From an uncultured Ruminococcus sp. (lineage in GTDB: Bacteria; Bacillota; Clostridia; Oscillospirales; Acutalibacteraceae), in assembly GCA_902778175.1 (NCBI GenBank), contig CACYWT010000012.1, positions 1 through 57,412 on the forward strand: 57,412 nt of DNA, given 5' to 3'. Both the position numbers and the translations under genes were made by a program. This document shows positions 32,901-42,284 of this stretch, in pieces. Every line of letters begins with the position of its first letter. Position 1 is the stretch's first letter. Under the pieces are notes generated by a model, which was not told the origin of the DNA, did no database searches, and worked only from the letters and a program-made list of their open reading frames with translations.

Positions 32901-33484
32901 ATGTTCTCGCAGCAGGCGAAGATGTAAACATCATGGTATTCGATACCGAGGTTTACTCCAACACAGGCGGACAGGCTTCCAAGGCTTCACAGATCGGTCA
33001 GGTAGCTCAGTTTGCAGCAGCAGGTAAGTCTATTGCAAAGAAATCTCTTGCAGATATCGCTATGAGCTACGGCTACATCTATGTTGCTCAGATCGCAATG
33101 GGTGCTGATCAGAACCAGACACTCAAGGCTATCAGAGAGGCTGAGGCTTATCCGGGCCCGTCACTCATCATCGGCTACGCTCCCTGTGAGATGCACTCCA
33201 TCAAGGGCGGCATGAAGAACTGCCAGGCTGAGATGAAGAAGGCTGTTGAGTGCGGCTACTGGAATATGTTCCGTTATGATCCGCGTCTCAAGGCTCAGGG
33301 TAAGAATCCGTTCCAGCTTGACAGCAAGGAACCCAAGACCTCTTACCGTGACTTTATTCTCGGTGAGGCTCGTTACAGCGCACTGACCCGTTCCTTCCCG
33401 GAGAGAGCAGAAGAGCTCTTCAAGAAGGCTGAGGAGAAGTCCGTTGAAAGATACGAGGAACTCAAAGAGCGTTCAGGCAACTGA
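29954..33484 (+). CDS. nifJ: Pyruvate:ferredoxin (flavodoxin) oxidoreductase
   Basis: 1176 residues, the single-chain form common in anaerobes. It converts pyruvate and CoA to acetyl-CoA, CO2 and reduced ferredoxin. The N-terminal domain has AYAFTEVAGIYPITPSSPMA. The middle has two ferredoxin cluster motifs, CAKCNKCSFVCPH and CMGCSVCVGVCP. The C-terminal TPP domain has the CAGCAETSY cluster ligands, GDGWAYDIGFGGVDHVLA and FDTEVYSNTGGQASKAS. The codon bias (many GCT, AAG, GTT) suggests high expression. The leader is about 75 bases, with a palindrome at the start site. It is monocistronic with a strong terminator and probably feeds ferredoxin to hydrogenase and IorAB. Confidence 0.98.
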   Translation: MARKMKTMDGNNAAAHVAYAFTEVAGIYPITPSSPMADYVDQWSAQGLKNIFGTTVKVSEMQSEAGAAGTVHGSLNAGALTTTFTASQGLLLMIPNMYKIAGELLPAVFHVSARCVASHALNIFGDHSDVYACRQTGFAMLAETNTQEVMDLAPVAHLAAIEGRVPFINFFDGFRTSHEIQKIEIWDYEDLKEMCDMDAVAAFRKRALNPERPVMRGSHENGDIFFQHREACNKFYDAVPEIVEKYMGKINDKLGTDYKLFNYYGAEDAERVIIAMGSICDVAEEVIDYMNANGEKVGLVKVRLYRPFRADKLVEAIPASVKKIAVLDRTKEPGALGEPLYLDVVAALAAQGRTGMKVVGGRYGLGSKDTPPSSVFAVYDELAKDDPKAQFTIGINDDVTMLSLEEKPAPNTAAEGTIECKFWGLGGDGTVGANKNSIKIIGDYTQKYVQAYFQYDSKKTGGVTISHLRFGDKPIKSPYYINKADFVACHNPSYILKGYKMVQDVKPGGVFLINCQWSADELNTHLNAETKQYIAKNNIQLYTVNAIDLAEQIGMGKRTNTILQAAFFALAKVMPIEEAVQHMKDAATKSYLKKGQEIVDMNHKAIDAGVNAFVKIDVPADWADAVSTAAESELTGPEKTVKMVKGILEPVDKMDGDSLPVSAFMEHTDGTFELGASAYEKRGVAVMVPEWNAETCAKCNKCSFVCPHATIRPFALTEEEAAKAPANTKIAPKPIVKTDYKYTLAISPMDCMGCSVCVGVCPTNSLKMVARETQDDQQAVFDYCVANVTEKAETANPATVIGSQYKKPLLEFSGSCAGCAETSYARLITQLFGDRMYISNATGCSSIWGGPAATSPYTTNAEGHGPAWANSLFEDNAEHGYGMYLGQKAIRERLIADLEQIAAGEKAPESVKAAIADFMATKDDGEKNAAAAKAVVAELEKLDCDCPTRKDVLDNSEYLSKKSIWIFGGDGWAYDIGFGGVDHVLAAGEDVNIMVFDTEVYSNTGGQASKASQIGQVAQFAAAGKSIAKKSLADIAMSYGYIYVAQIAMGADQNQTLKAIREAEAYPGPSLIIGYAPCEMHSIKGGMKNCQAEMKKAVECGYWNMFRYDPRLKAQGKNPFQLDSKEPKTSYRDFILGEARYSALTRSFPERAEELFKKAEEKSVERYEELKERSGN

Positions 33485-33506
33485 TAACTGATAAATAAGT
33501 TAATTA

Positions 33507-33546
33507 TCCCGGTCGGTCACCTTTCGGCGGCTGACCGGGATTTTTT
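33507..33546 (+). terminator. Terminator of nifJ
   Basis: Stem TCCCGGTC/GACCGGGA extended by further inner pairs, followed by six T. Confidence 0.92.
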
Positions 33547-33714
33547 GTCATTATATGCAATTTATATAAACAACAGGGAAATACTGTTTTGTTTTTCTAC
33601 TGATTATGCGAAATTTTTATAGAATAAATATAGAAATTCAATATCTGGATATGATAAAATGAATATGTTAATATCTCGACTGCCGAAAGGCAAAATATAA
33701 AAGGGGGAAATAAT

Positions 33715-35760
33715 ATGAACAGTAAAATCAAATCCTGCATATGTAAGGTACTTGCTGGCGCAATGGTATTTGCTATTGCGGCAGGAACTCTTCCGCTTGC
33801 ATCATCACAGCTTGATCTCGGTATCAAGGCAGAGGCGCGCTGTGTAGAAAAGACGGACGGTACGGTTCTTGCATACGACTATGACGAGGAAACAGGTACT
33901 GTGACCGTAAAGCCCGGAACTTATAAGGATCCCTATTTTGATTATGATTTCTTTGAAAAAATCAACTATAACAATTTGAATAAGGTCGTTATCGGCAAGG
34001 GCGTAGTATTGAAGGGCGACTGCTCATACCTTCTCTGGGAAAGTGGTGTAAAGACAGTTGATATGCGCGGCGCGGATACATCGGGAATGACGGATTCATC
34101 ATTCATGTTCTCTGCCTGCCGTGAGCTTACCAAGGTGTATCTGGCAGGTATGGATACTTCTGATGTTACCAATATGTCACAGATGTTTTCTTGCTGCGAA
34201 AAGCTTGCTTCCGTTGATCTTACAGGCTTCAATACAAGTAAGGTCACTGATATGCAGTTTATGTTTGATGATTGTTATGTTCTGAAAAAGCTTGATCTGA
34301 GCAGTTTTGATACGAGCAAGGTCGAAATGTTCAACGGGATATTCTATGGCTGTACTGCCTTGACTACTCTGGATATATCAAATTTCTCTGTCGAGAGTGC
34401 AGATGATCAGAGCAATACGGGCATATACTTCAATTACTGTCCTAATCTCAGAAAGATCAAAATATCCGATAAGTTTAAAATCGGTGAGGATCAGCAGCTT
34501 AATAACAAGGGAAATACTCCCGATTCCACAGGGATAATCAAGGGCTGGAAAAAGAGCGGAGATGCAACAAATACAGTCGTATCCGGTGACGGTGATTATG
34601 CCGTATTAAGCGGAGCAGGAACATATGTATGGGTTATTGAGGATACAGGCATACGTCATCATATGGACGGAAGCACCCTCTATCTTACAGCCGGCGAATA
34701 TGACAAAAATATGCTGTCAGATGTATGCAGCTATTATAAGGACGGCTGGGACGCTTATTGGGATCCGGTGATCTATAAGATCGTTTTCGGCAAGAATACT
34801 GTTCTTGCAGGTGACTGCGAGGAGATGTTCAGCATTTTTGTAACGGGTTATAGTGAAGTTGTCGAATTCGAGGGTGTTGTTGATCTCGATAAAGTTACAA
34901 ACACAGATGAAATGTTCACCGGTGCAATTATCAAGAGTATTACCTTCAAAAAAGGAACAAAAATAACCGAATCCATGTGTTTCCCCAACGAGTCATTTCT
35001 TAACAGGGGAATGTATGATATTATAAATTATTCAGGCTGGGCTAAGGAAAGCGAGCCGGATAAGGTGCTTCCGATCGGTGAAAATGAATCTTATCTTTCA
35101 TTCACTGCCGACGGCGGAAAATATATTCATCTCCAGAGCGATCCGAAACCGCTGAAGAATGGCTCGTATTTAAATATACATGATTATATTAATAACGGAG
35201 ATAACGATAAATGCTCCGATGATAACAACTTCCTTGCGGCAGAGCTTGGCGATACGATAACTCTTTACGGAGTGGGAGACGGCGGCGATCCTTATTATTC
35301 ATTTACATATATGTATAAGAAGAGTACGTCGGATACATGGATAAAGATCGGAGAAAAATACAAGCAGGTCTATTCCGCAAGCTTCAAGCCTACAAAGGCA
35401 GTGAATTATGATGTGGCAATAATCGTAAAGGACGAATCCGGTGCTACAAAGATGAAGACCTTTACCGTAAGCGTAAAGCCGAAGCTCAAGAATAATTCCT
35501 ATGTGGTATCCGAAAATATCAAGGTCGGTGAGAAGATAGTTGTCAAGGGTGCTGCCGAGGGAGGCTCCAAGGGATATAAATATGCTTTCTATTACAAGAA
35601 GCAGAAGAACTGGGAGTGGCTCCCGATGGTTGAAGAATACACCACCAAGAGCATTGCCATAAAGCCGAAATCTGCTGTTACATACGATATCAAGGCTGTG
35701 GTAAAGGACAGTGAAGGAAGAACGAACGAAAAATACTTTACTGTAAACGTAACAAAATAA
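33715..35760 (+). CDS. Secreted BspA/DUF285 surface protein with duplicated C-terminal module
   Basis: 681 residues after a clear AAAGGGGG site. A signal peptide spans roughly residues 1-40 (ICKVLAGAMVFAIAAGTLPL core, then SSQLDL...EARC). Residues about 110-240 carry DUF285/BspA-type repeats of the form Asp-Thr-Ser-x-Val-Thr-x-Met-x-x-Met-Phe: DTSDVTNMSQMFSCC, NTSKVTDMQFMFDDC, DTSKVEMFNGIFYGC. A weaker set recurs around 340-420. The C-terminus has two similar modules of about 80 residues, each with a YSFTYMYKK or YKYAFYYKK strand and ending in FTVSV or FTVNV. No sortase or dockerin signal is seen. Probably an adhesin or surface layer protein. Confidence 0.85.
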   Translation: MNSKIKSCICKVLAGAMVFAIAAGTLPLASSQLDLGIKAEARCVEKTDGTVLAYDYDEETGTVTVKPGTYKDPYFDYDFFEKINYNNLNKVVIGKGVVLKGDCSYLLWESGVKTVDMRGADTSGMTDSSFMFSACRELTKVYLAGMDTSDVTNMSQMFSCCEKLASVDLTGFNTSKVTDMQFMFDDCYVLKKLDLSSFDTSKVEMFNGIFYGCTALTTLDISNFSVESADDQSNTGIYFNYCPNLRKIKISDKFKIGEDQQLNNKGNTPDSTGIIKGWKKSGDATNTVVSGDGDYAVLSGAGTYVWVIEDTGIRHHMDGSTLYLTAGEYDKNMLSDVCSYYKDGWDAYWDPVIYKIVFGKNTVLAGDCEEMFSIFVTGYSEVVEFEGVVDLDKVTNTDEMFTGAIIKSITFKKGTKITESMCFPNESFLNRGMYDIINYSGWAKESEPDKVLPIGENESYLSFTADGGKYIHLQSDPKPLKNGSYLNIHDYINNGDNDKCSDDNNFLAAELGDTITLYGVGDGGDPYYSFTYMYKKSTSDTWIKIGEKYKQVYSASFKPTKAVNYDVAIIVKDESGATKMKTFTVSVKPKLKNNSYVVSENIKVGEKIVVKGAAEGGSKGYKYAFYYKKQKNWEWLPMVEEYTTKSIAIKPKSAVTYDIKAVVKDSEGRTNEKYFTVNVTK

Positions 35761-35774
35761 TATCAAAAAAACAA

Positions 35775-35809
35775 GGACTGCCCATTATCCTTAATGCGGC
35801 AGTCCGTTT
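35775..35809 (+). terminator. Terminator after the DUF285 protein gene
   Basis: Stem GGACTGCC/GGCAGTCC, 15-base loop, then GTTTT. Confidence 0.85.
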
Positions 35810-35828
35810 TGTATATAGCATATGCAGC

Positions 35829-35860
35829 AAGGGACGCCCTTTTTACAGGACGTCCCTTTT
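35829..35860. terminator. Second hairpin between DUF285 gene and ilvC
   Basis: Stem AAGGGACG/CGTCCCTT around a 14-base loop, T-run on the plus strand. It probably serves as the ilv operon terminator as well. Confidence 0.7.
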
Positions 35861-35926
35861 GCAGCAACAGTCGGAATGACTGTTATATCTGATTTTCGCA
35901 ACAGATCGGCAGCGCCGGCTTATTTA

Positions 35927-36988
<1,062 letters not shown>

Positions 36989-37010
36989 TTATATGAAATC
37001 TGTCAGATCG

Positions 37011-37502
37011 TCATTTGCGGGCGGCAGTCGAATCCTTTTCGATAGCAACTGTGCCTGTTCTGACAATCTCACGGATGCCATAAGGCTTGAGTAGATCCGT
37101 AAGCGTTTCAAAACGCTCAAGGGTATCTGCAAACTGCAGAGTCATTGTGTTGACGGAAACGTCAACGATCTTTGCGTCCATAAGCTCGGCTATTTTCATG
37201 ATGTCGAGCCTTTGCTTTGCCGGACAGCTCACCTTTATCAGTGAAAGCTCACGGCTGATATATTCGCCCTGAGCATAGGTGCGTACCTTTATTACGGGAA
37301 TGACCTTATTGAGCTGTTTTTCGAGCTGTTCTATGATATATTCGTCGCCGTCGGCAACTATAGTCATACGGGAAATATCCGGATCCTCGGTTATTCCTAC
37401 CGCAAGGCTGTCGATATTGAAGGCTCTGCGTGAGAAAAGACCGGAAACCTTGGAGAGAACGCCGGGATGGTTTTCAACGAGAACAGAAAGAGTATATTTC
37501 AT
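37011..37502 (-). CDS. ilvN: Acetolactate synthase, regulatory (small) subunit
   Basis: 163 residues, also called IlvH. The N-terminal ACT domain (MKYTLSVLVENHPGVLSKVS) binds valine for feedback control; the C-terminal ALS_ss_C domain (ELSLIKVSCPAKQRLDIMKI onward) activates the catalytic subunit. GATAAGGAGG precedes the ATG. The gene starts 12 bases after ilvB, which fits coupled synthesis of the two subunits. Confidence 0.97.
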   Translation of the reverse strand: MKYTLSVLVENHPGVLSKVSGLFSRRAFNIDSLAVGITEDPDISRMTIVADGDEYIIEQLEKQLNKVIPVIKVRTYAQGEYISRELSLIKVSCPAKQRLDIMKIAELMDAKIVDVSVNTMTLQFADTLERFETLTDLLKPYGIREIVRTGTVAIEKDSTAARK

Positions 37503-37514
37503 ATCGGCGCCTCC

Positions 37515-39134
37515 TTATCTTGAAGTTGTATTCGGATGAACATTGCAGACCAGAACGAACGGTTTGTCGCTTTGCATCATCTTTTCGGCAAGAGCCTCAG
37601 CTTCTTCATTGCTGTAAGCCATAGCCGAATCAATGCCGTAAGCCTGCGCAAGCTTTACGAAATCGGGGATCGTTTCAAGCTCGGTAACTGCATAGCGGCT
37701 CCCATAATGCAGATCCTGGAGCTCATGCACCATTCCGAGAACGGTATTGCGCATAACGATTATCTTTACATTGAGATTTTCCTGAGCGATAGTTGCAAGC
37801 TCATTGAGCGACATCTGGAACGAACCGTCGCCGCATACTGCGATGACGTCTCTGTCGGGACGCGCCATTTTAGCTCCTGCCGCAGCAGGGACGCTGTAGC
37901 CCATAGTTCCCATACCGCCGGAGGTGAAAAATCTTCCGTCGCGTATACGGTAGTTATTTGCGCACCAGATCTGATTCTGTCCGACGTCGGCGCACATGAT
38001 CGCCTTCGGACGGAGCTTTTCGGAAAGATGGGCGATAAAGCTTTTCGGCTCGACATATCCGTCGTATTTCCGGACGCTTACCGTATATTCATCCTTCCAC
38101 TTTGCGATCTGCTGTTTCCACTCGTCAGGAGTGGTATAATCGACAGATTTCAGCATCTGGGAAAGGACATTTTTCATATCGCCTACGATCGGTATAGAGG
38201 TTTTCATATTCTTTCCGATCTCGGCAGGATCTATATCAATATGTATTACATTTGCGTGTTCAACGACCTGATCGGGCGAGGCAACTGCTCTGTCCCCGAC
38301 TCTTGCTCCGCACAGGATAACAAGATCTGCATTATGTACGGAAACATTTGCAGCTTTCATTCCGTGCGAGCCGAGCATACCCACATAACGCGGATCATTT
38401 GTCGGCATTATGCCTATACCCATCATTGTGGAAACGACGGGGATACCGGTCTTGTCTACAAATTCGCGGAATTTCGGCTTTGCTCCGGAAGAAAGCACAC
38501 CGCCTCCGGCGCAGATTATCGGACGCTTTGACTGTGAGATCATATCCAGAGCGCGCTTTATCTGCATAGGGTGACCGTGGACGCTGGGCTTATATCCGAT
38601 GATATTGACCTTTTCGGGATAAACAAATTCCCCGACAGTCCCTGTCTGAACATCGACCGGCACATCAATAAGAACCGGACCGGGACGCCCTGTTGACGCA
38701 ATATGGAAAGCCTCCTTGAAAACACGGGGCAGATCGGCAGTATCCTTGACAAGATAGCTGTGCTTTACGAATGATTCGCAGGCGCCGGTGATATCCGCCT
38801 CCTGAAAAACATCTCTGCCGAGTACATCGCTGCGTACCTGTCCGGTAATGCAGACGAGGGGAATAGAATCCATATATGCTGTGGCAATACCCGTGATCAT
38901 ATTCAGTGCGCCGGGACCCGAGGTCGCTACGCATACGCCTACAGTGGACAGCGCTCTTGCATATCCGCTGGCGCAGTGCGCCGCATTCTGTTCCTGACGG
39001 ACAAGCACCGCCTTGATATCCGTATGGGTAAGCTCGTCAAAAAAAGGACAGATTACTGCTCCGGGATATCCGAACAGAACCGATACACCCTCTTCCTGAA
39101 GGCATTTTACCATTATTTCAGCACCGCTGATCAT
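37515..39134 (-). CDS. ilvB: Acetolactate synthase, catalytic (large) subunit
   Basis: 539 residues from the ATG at 39134, preceded by GGAGTGATT; an in-frame form from 39269 would lie upstream of the promoter and is rejected. A TPP- and FAD-dependent enzyme condensing two pyruvates or pyruvate and 2-ketobutyrate. SGAEIMVKCLQEEGVSVLFG with GYPGAVICPFFDEL and RQEQNAAHCASGYARA (catalytic Glu) are at the N-terminus. VCGDGSFQMSLNELATIAQE is the TPP site. It heads ilvB-ilvN-ilvC. The leader is only about 25 bases, so no T-box or peptide attenuator fits before it. Confidence 0.97.
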   Translation of the reverse strand: MISGAEIMVKCLQEEGVSVLFGYPGAVICPFFDELTHTDIKAVLVRQEQNAAHCASGYARALSTVGVCVATSGPGALNMITGIATAYMDSIPLVCITGQVRSDVLGRDVFQEADITGACESFVKHSYLVKDTADLPRVFKEAFHIASTGRPGPVLIDVPVDVQTGTVGEFVYPEKVNIIGYKPSVHGHPMQIKRALDMISQSKRPIICAGGGVLSSGAKPKFREFVDKTGIPVVSTMMGIGIMPTNDPRYVGMLGSHGMKAANVSVHNADLVILCGARVGDRAVASPDQVVEHANVIHIDIDPAEIGKNMKTSIPIVGDMKNVLSQMLKSVDYTTPDEWKQQIAKWKDEYTVSVRKYDGYVEPKSFIAHLSEKLRPKAIMCADVGQNQIWCANNYRIRDGRFFTSGGMGTMGYSVPAAAGAKMARPDRDVIAVCGDGSFQMSLNELATIAQENLNVKIIVMRNTVLGMVHELQDLHYGSRYAVTELETIPDFVKLAQAYGIDSAMAYSNEEAEALAEKMMQSDKPFVLVCNVHPNTTSR

Positions 39135-39165
39135 ATAATCACTCCAAAAAATCCAGTTACGAACT

Positions 39166-39194
39166 ATTATACCATTATAGAATTGTAGTGTCAA
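39166..39194 (-). promoter_or_regulatory. Consensus promoter of the ilvBNC operon
   Basis: Minus strand: perfect TTGACA (39194-39189), 17-base spacer, perfect TATAAT (39171-39166). Both boxes match sigma-A consensus in full. Confidence 0.93.
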
Positions 39195-39305
39195 GTAACA
39201 AAATGCACATGAGCGTTTTTTTGACCGTTTTTTGACATTTTCCGGACAGGAAATGGCGCATATTTCCATTTCCGGGTACGGATCAGATAATATTGTTTCA
39301 AGTGA

Positions 39306-39334
39306 TTGAATAAGGGCGGATTATATGATACAAT
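39306..39334 (+). promoter_or_regulatory. Promoter of the adenine deaminase gene
   Basis: TTGAAT at 39306-39311, 17-base spacer, TACAAT at 39329-39334, 37 bases before the start. Confidence 0.7.
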
Positions 39335-39370
39335 ATTATAAATTAATGTCATTGAATGGAGCATGGTGAA

Positions 39371-41068
39371 ATGGACAGAACAAAGCTTATCTATACCGCG
39401 CAGATGAAAGACAAGCCCGATCTTGTGCTGAAGAATGTGAAGGTCATAAATGTCTTTACCGGAGAGATAATTCCCGGCGATATTGCAGTGAAGGACGGAA
39501 TCATCGTCGGTGTCGGGGATTACAGCGCAGATAACGAACGTGACCTTGAGGGGCGGTATGTTTGTCCGGGATTCGTCAATGCTCATCTCCATGTGGAATC
39601 CTCTATGGTAACTCCGGAGGAATATGTGATGGAGGAACTGAAATGGGGAACAACTACACTGATAACCGATCCTCATGAATTTGTCAATGTTGCCGGAATT
39701 GAGGCAATAAAGAATATTCTTGCCGCTGCCGGGCGCAGTCCCGCGAATTATTATGTCATGCTTCCTTCGTGCGTTCCCTGTACGCCGTTTGAACATTCCG
39801 GAGCAGTGCTTGAGGCTGATGATCTGGCTGCGTTCAGGGATCACCCGAATGTTCTCGGCCTTGGAGAGATGATGAACAGCGTCGGTGTTCTTGCAGGGGA
39901 TAAAAAAGTTATTGATAAGATAGACAGCTTTTCCGATATGGTTATAGACGGACATTTTCCGCGCGGAACGGGCAGAAAGCTTAACGCCTATGTTACTGCC
40001 GGAATACATACCGATCATGAAAGTATCTCATATGATGAAGCGATCGAAAAGCTCAGAACGGGAATGGCTGTACTTGTCAGAGAAGGCTCTGCAAGCCGTA
40101 ACCTTGATGATATCATGCGCGGAATAATATCCGAAAAAGTTGATATCTCGAACCTTGCATTCTGTACCGACGACAAGCATCTTGCCGATATCCGCCGTGA
40201 GGGTACGATACGGCATAATATAAGGAAAACAATTGCTCTTGGCATGGATCCTGTCAAGGCTATACAGATAGGCACTATAAATGCCGCAAGAATATTTGGT
40301 TTGAAGAATATCGGTGCTGTCGGGTGCGGATACCGTGCGGATATTGTAGTGCTTGATGATCTTGAAAATATGACAATATATGATGTATATAAGGATGGTG
40401 TTCCGGTATCGGAAATAAAGAAGCCTGAAAAGATTTATTCGGATTATATGCTCGATGATGTAAAAAACGCATACATTGACAAGGAAGCCTTTAATGTACC
40501 GGTCAGGAAAAGCTACAGCGTCATAGGAATAATCAATAATCAGATCATGACAAAAAAACTCACCATGACCCATGATGAGGTAATGAAGGGTCTTGCCGAC
40601 GGAAGTGTGCGCAAGATAGCTGTTATAGAACGACATAACAGGACCGGAAACCATGCTGCTGCATATATTACAGGCTATGGACTGCGTCACGGTGCGATAG
40701 GCTCTACTATTGCACATGACAGCCATAATATAGTTGTTGTCGGAGATAATAATGATGATATGCTGCTTGTCGTGAATGAGCTTAAAAGGATCGGCGGAGG
40801 TTACGTTGTTGCCGAAAACGGAAAAATTTCCGGCAGACTTCCGCTGAGTCTTTGCGGTCTTGTCAGCGTCGAAACGGCGGATGAATTTATCCCCGAACTT
40901 GACAGTATAATTGATACCGTCAGGAATATGGGAGTGAATCCTGAGATTGATCCGTTTATCACGCTCTCATTTATGGCTCTTCCTGTTATTCCCGAGCTGA
41001 GAATTACCGACTGCGGTCTTTTTGATGTCGGATCATTCGGTTTTGTCGATCAGAATGATGAAATCTGA
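39371..41068 (+). CDS. ade: Adenine deaminase
   Basis: 565 residues from the ATG at 39371 (GGTGAA upstream); the ATG at 39356 is the alternative. It deaminates adenine to hypoxanthine with metal in an amidohydrolase barrel. The conserved blocks are YVCPGFVNAHLHVESSMVTP, TTLITDPHEFVNVAG, LGEMMNSVG, DGHFPRGTG and the C-terminal-domain HDSHNIVVVGDNNDDM. The length and the two-domain layout match bacterial Ade rather than the adenosine-deaminase type. It is divergent from ilvB; the two promoters are about 110 bases apart. It probably serves purine salvage or nitrogen release. Confidence 0.95.
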   Translation: MDRTKLIYTAQMKDKPDLVLKNVKVINVFTGEIIPGDIAVKDGIIVGVGDYSADNERDLEGRYVCPGFVNAHLHVESSMVTPEEYVMEELKWGTTTLITDPHEFVNVAGIEAIKNILAAAGRSPANYYVMLPSCVPCTPFEHSGAVLEADDLAAFRDHPNVLGLGEMMNSVGVLAGDKKVIDKIDSFSDMVIDGHFPRGTGRKLNAYVTAGIHTDHESISYDEAIEKLRTGMAVLVREGSASRNLDDIMRGIISEKVDISNLAFCTDDKHLADIRREGTIRHNIRKTIALGMDPVKAIQIGTINAARIFGLKNIGAVGCGYRADIVVLDDLENMTIYDVYKDGVPVSEIKKPEKIYSDYMLDDVKNAYIDKEAFNVPVRKSYSVIGIINNQIMTKKLTMTHDEVMKGLADGSVRKIAVIERHNRTGNHAAAYITGYGLRHGAIGSTIAHDSHNIVVVGDNNDDMLLVVNELKRIGGGYVVAENGKISGRLPLSLCGLVSVETADEFIPELDSIIDTVRNMGVNPEIDPFITLSFMALPVIPELRITDCGLFDVGSFGFVDQNDEI

Positions 41069-41087
41069 GTAAAAAATGATTATTCAG

Positions 41088-41116
41088 TAGACAAAAGATA
41101 AAAAATGTGGTATATT
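41088..41116 (+). promoter_or_regulatory. Probable promoter of the small lipoprotein gene
   Basis: TAGACA at 41088-41093, 17-base spacer, TATATT at 41111-41116. If used, MITE copy 2 lies in the 5' untranslated region. Confidence 0.5.
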
Positions 41117-41132
41117 CAGATTATGAGATACA

Positions 41133-41248
41133 GGGTAATACCGAACAAAGATAGTGCCGCAGATGCGCCGTCAATTATTTCGTCAGATTGTGAAAAACGA
41201 GCGAAGTTGACCTGACGGTTATCAAGCGAGTTTTGTGCGGTGTTGCCA
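41133..41248 (-). mobile_element. MITE-like element M1, copy 2 (internally deleted)
   Basis: Left end GGTAATACCGAACAAAG and right end TTTTGTGCGGTGTTGCC are the family's inverted ends with a few changes. The first 70 or so bases (ATAGTGCCGCAGATGCGCC onward) match the reverse complement of copy 1 at 9356-9520 closely. At about 115 bases it lacks part of the interior. No clear target duplication remains, so it is older than copy 1. Confidence 0.8.
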
Positions 41249-41283
41249 TAGGAAAGCCTATATATTTCCGGAGGTAATATAAT

Positions 41284-41724
41284 ATGAAGAATAAAGCAAA
41301 GCTTATTTCTGTTATTGCTGTGTTTATTACGCTGTGTACATTTATGACAGGCTGCAGCCTGATCGGGATTGGCAAGCCTTCTTCACTTGAAGAATATCTT
41401 TATGACGATATGGTCCAGAGAAAGCTGAGCGTCCAGGTCAGTGCAATGAATAAGCTCGGCAATGATATATATGATGAAGTAACGCTCTATGTCGAGGAGG
41501 ATACGAAGCTCGTATATGATTTCCGTTTCAAGAATAATCCTGAACTGAATTACCTGTTTTTTAGTGATACTATTCAGGAAACGATGAATGCTCCTGATTT
41601 TGACAAACAGTTTGAACAGAGTCTTAAAGGTGTCCGCAATTCTGTAGGCGACGGAAGCATTACATTTATCATCAGATACCGTGGATCTGACGGAAAGATA
41701 GTCGGTGAGAAAGAAGTAGGATGA
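41284..41724 (+). CDS. Small lipoprotein of unknown function, possibly DUF4854-like
   Basis: 146 residues after a strong CCGGAGG site. The signal peptide ISVIAVFITLCTFMTGCSLI contains a good lipobox (MTGC), so it should be a membrane-anchored exported lipoprotein. The mature part is charged, with a hydrophilic helix (SSLEEYLYDDMVQRKLSVQV) and a C-terminal strand (ITFIIRYRGSDGKIVGEKEV). The pattern recalls small DUF4854 lipoproteins, but I am unsure. Its upstream region contains MITE copy 2. The function is unknown. Confidence 0.78.
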   Translation: MKNKAKLISVIAVFITLCTFMTGCSLIGIGKPSSLEEYLYDDMVQRKLSVQVSAMNKLGNDIYDEVTLYVEEDTKLVYDFRFKNNPELNYLFFSDTIQETMNAPDFDKQFEQSLKGVRNSVGDGSITFIIRYRGSDGKIVGEKEVG

Positions 41725-41781
41725 TCATACCGAAGAAACTGACGGACATGAATGATTTCCCTTCGGCGCTGAAAAAAAGGC

Positions 41782-41810
41782 TTGCAAAACGGGAAATAGT
41801 GTGTTATAAT
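41782..41810 (+). promoter_or_regulatory. Promoter of rplS
   Basis: TTGCAA at 41782-41787, 17-base spacer, TATAAT at 41805-41810. Confidence 0.85.
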
Positions 41811-41816
41811 ATTTAA

Positions 41817-41925
41817 GTCTTTGAAACCGTCACTTGTGATGGGGTTCGGAGCATGGCGCAAGCCGTACTTTGAAACGGACAGTCCTCTGCTGAAAAAAGC
41901 ATGAATGTCTATAATAACAGGAGGA
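41817..41925 (+). ncRNA. Likely L19 ribosomal-protein leader RNA
   Basis: About 110 transcribed bases precede rplS. They contain short helices, for example GGC-GCAA-GCC with a GNRA loop (41856-41865) and CCGT/ACGG (41866-41881). Firmicute rplS genes often carry an autoregulatory L19 leader at this place. The assignment is from position plus visible helices and has not been checked against a covariance model. Confidence 0.45.
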
Positions 41926-41932
41926 ATAAAAA

Positions 41933-42277
41933 ATGGACGCACTTAAAAAGATCGCGGAGTCATCCGTGAAGGCTGAAAAGCCGCAGTTCGAGATCGGTGA
42001 TACGGTTCGTGTAAGCGTAAATATCCGTGAGGGAGACAGAGAAAGAATCCAGATGTTCGAGGGTACAGTCATTGCCAAGAGAGGCAGCGGCGTAGCCGAG
42101 ACCTTTACTGTTCGCCGCCTTTCCTACGGCGTAGGCGTAGAGAGAGTATTCCCTGTAAACTCTCCTAACGTTGTTGACGTTAAGATCGTCAGACACGGTA
42201 AGGTTCGCAGAAGCAAGCTCTATTACCTCAGAGGCAGAGTCGGTAAGGCTGCTAAGGTTAAAGAACAAATCAAATAA
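41933..42277 (+). CDS. rplS: 50S ribosomal protein L19
   Basis: 114 residues, the usual length. It sits at the 30S-50S interface. The conserved core [52 protein letters not shown] and [18 protein letters not shown] is intact. AGGAGG precedes the ATG. It has its own promoter and leader and a terminator after it; the signal peptidase genes downstream are placed in the usual firmicute order. Confidence 0.98.
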   Translation: MDALKKIAESSVKAEKPQFEIGDTVRVSVNIREGDRERIQMFEGTVIAKRGSGVAETFTVRRLSYGVGVERVFPVNSPNVVDVKIVRHGKVRRSKLYYLRGRVGKAAKVKEQIK

Positions 42278-42284
42278 TTACCAT

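Noticed and set aside
39135-39269. T-box or N-terminal extension upstream of ilvB
   Set aside because: A consensus promoter ends ~25 bases before the start codon at 39134, leaving no room for a leader RNA or for the extended protein.
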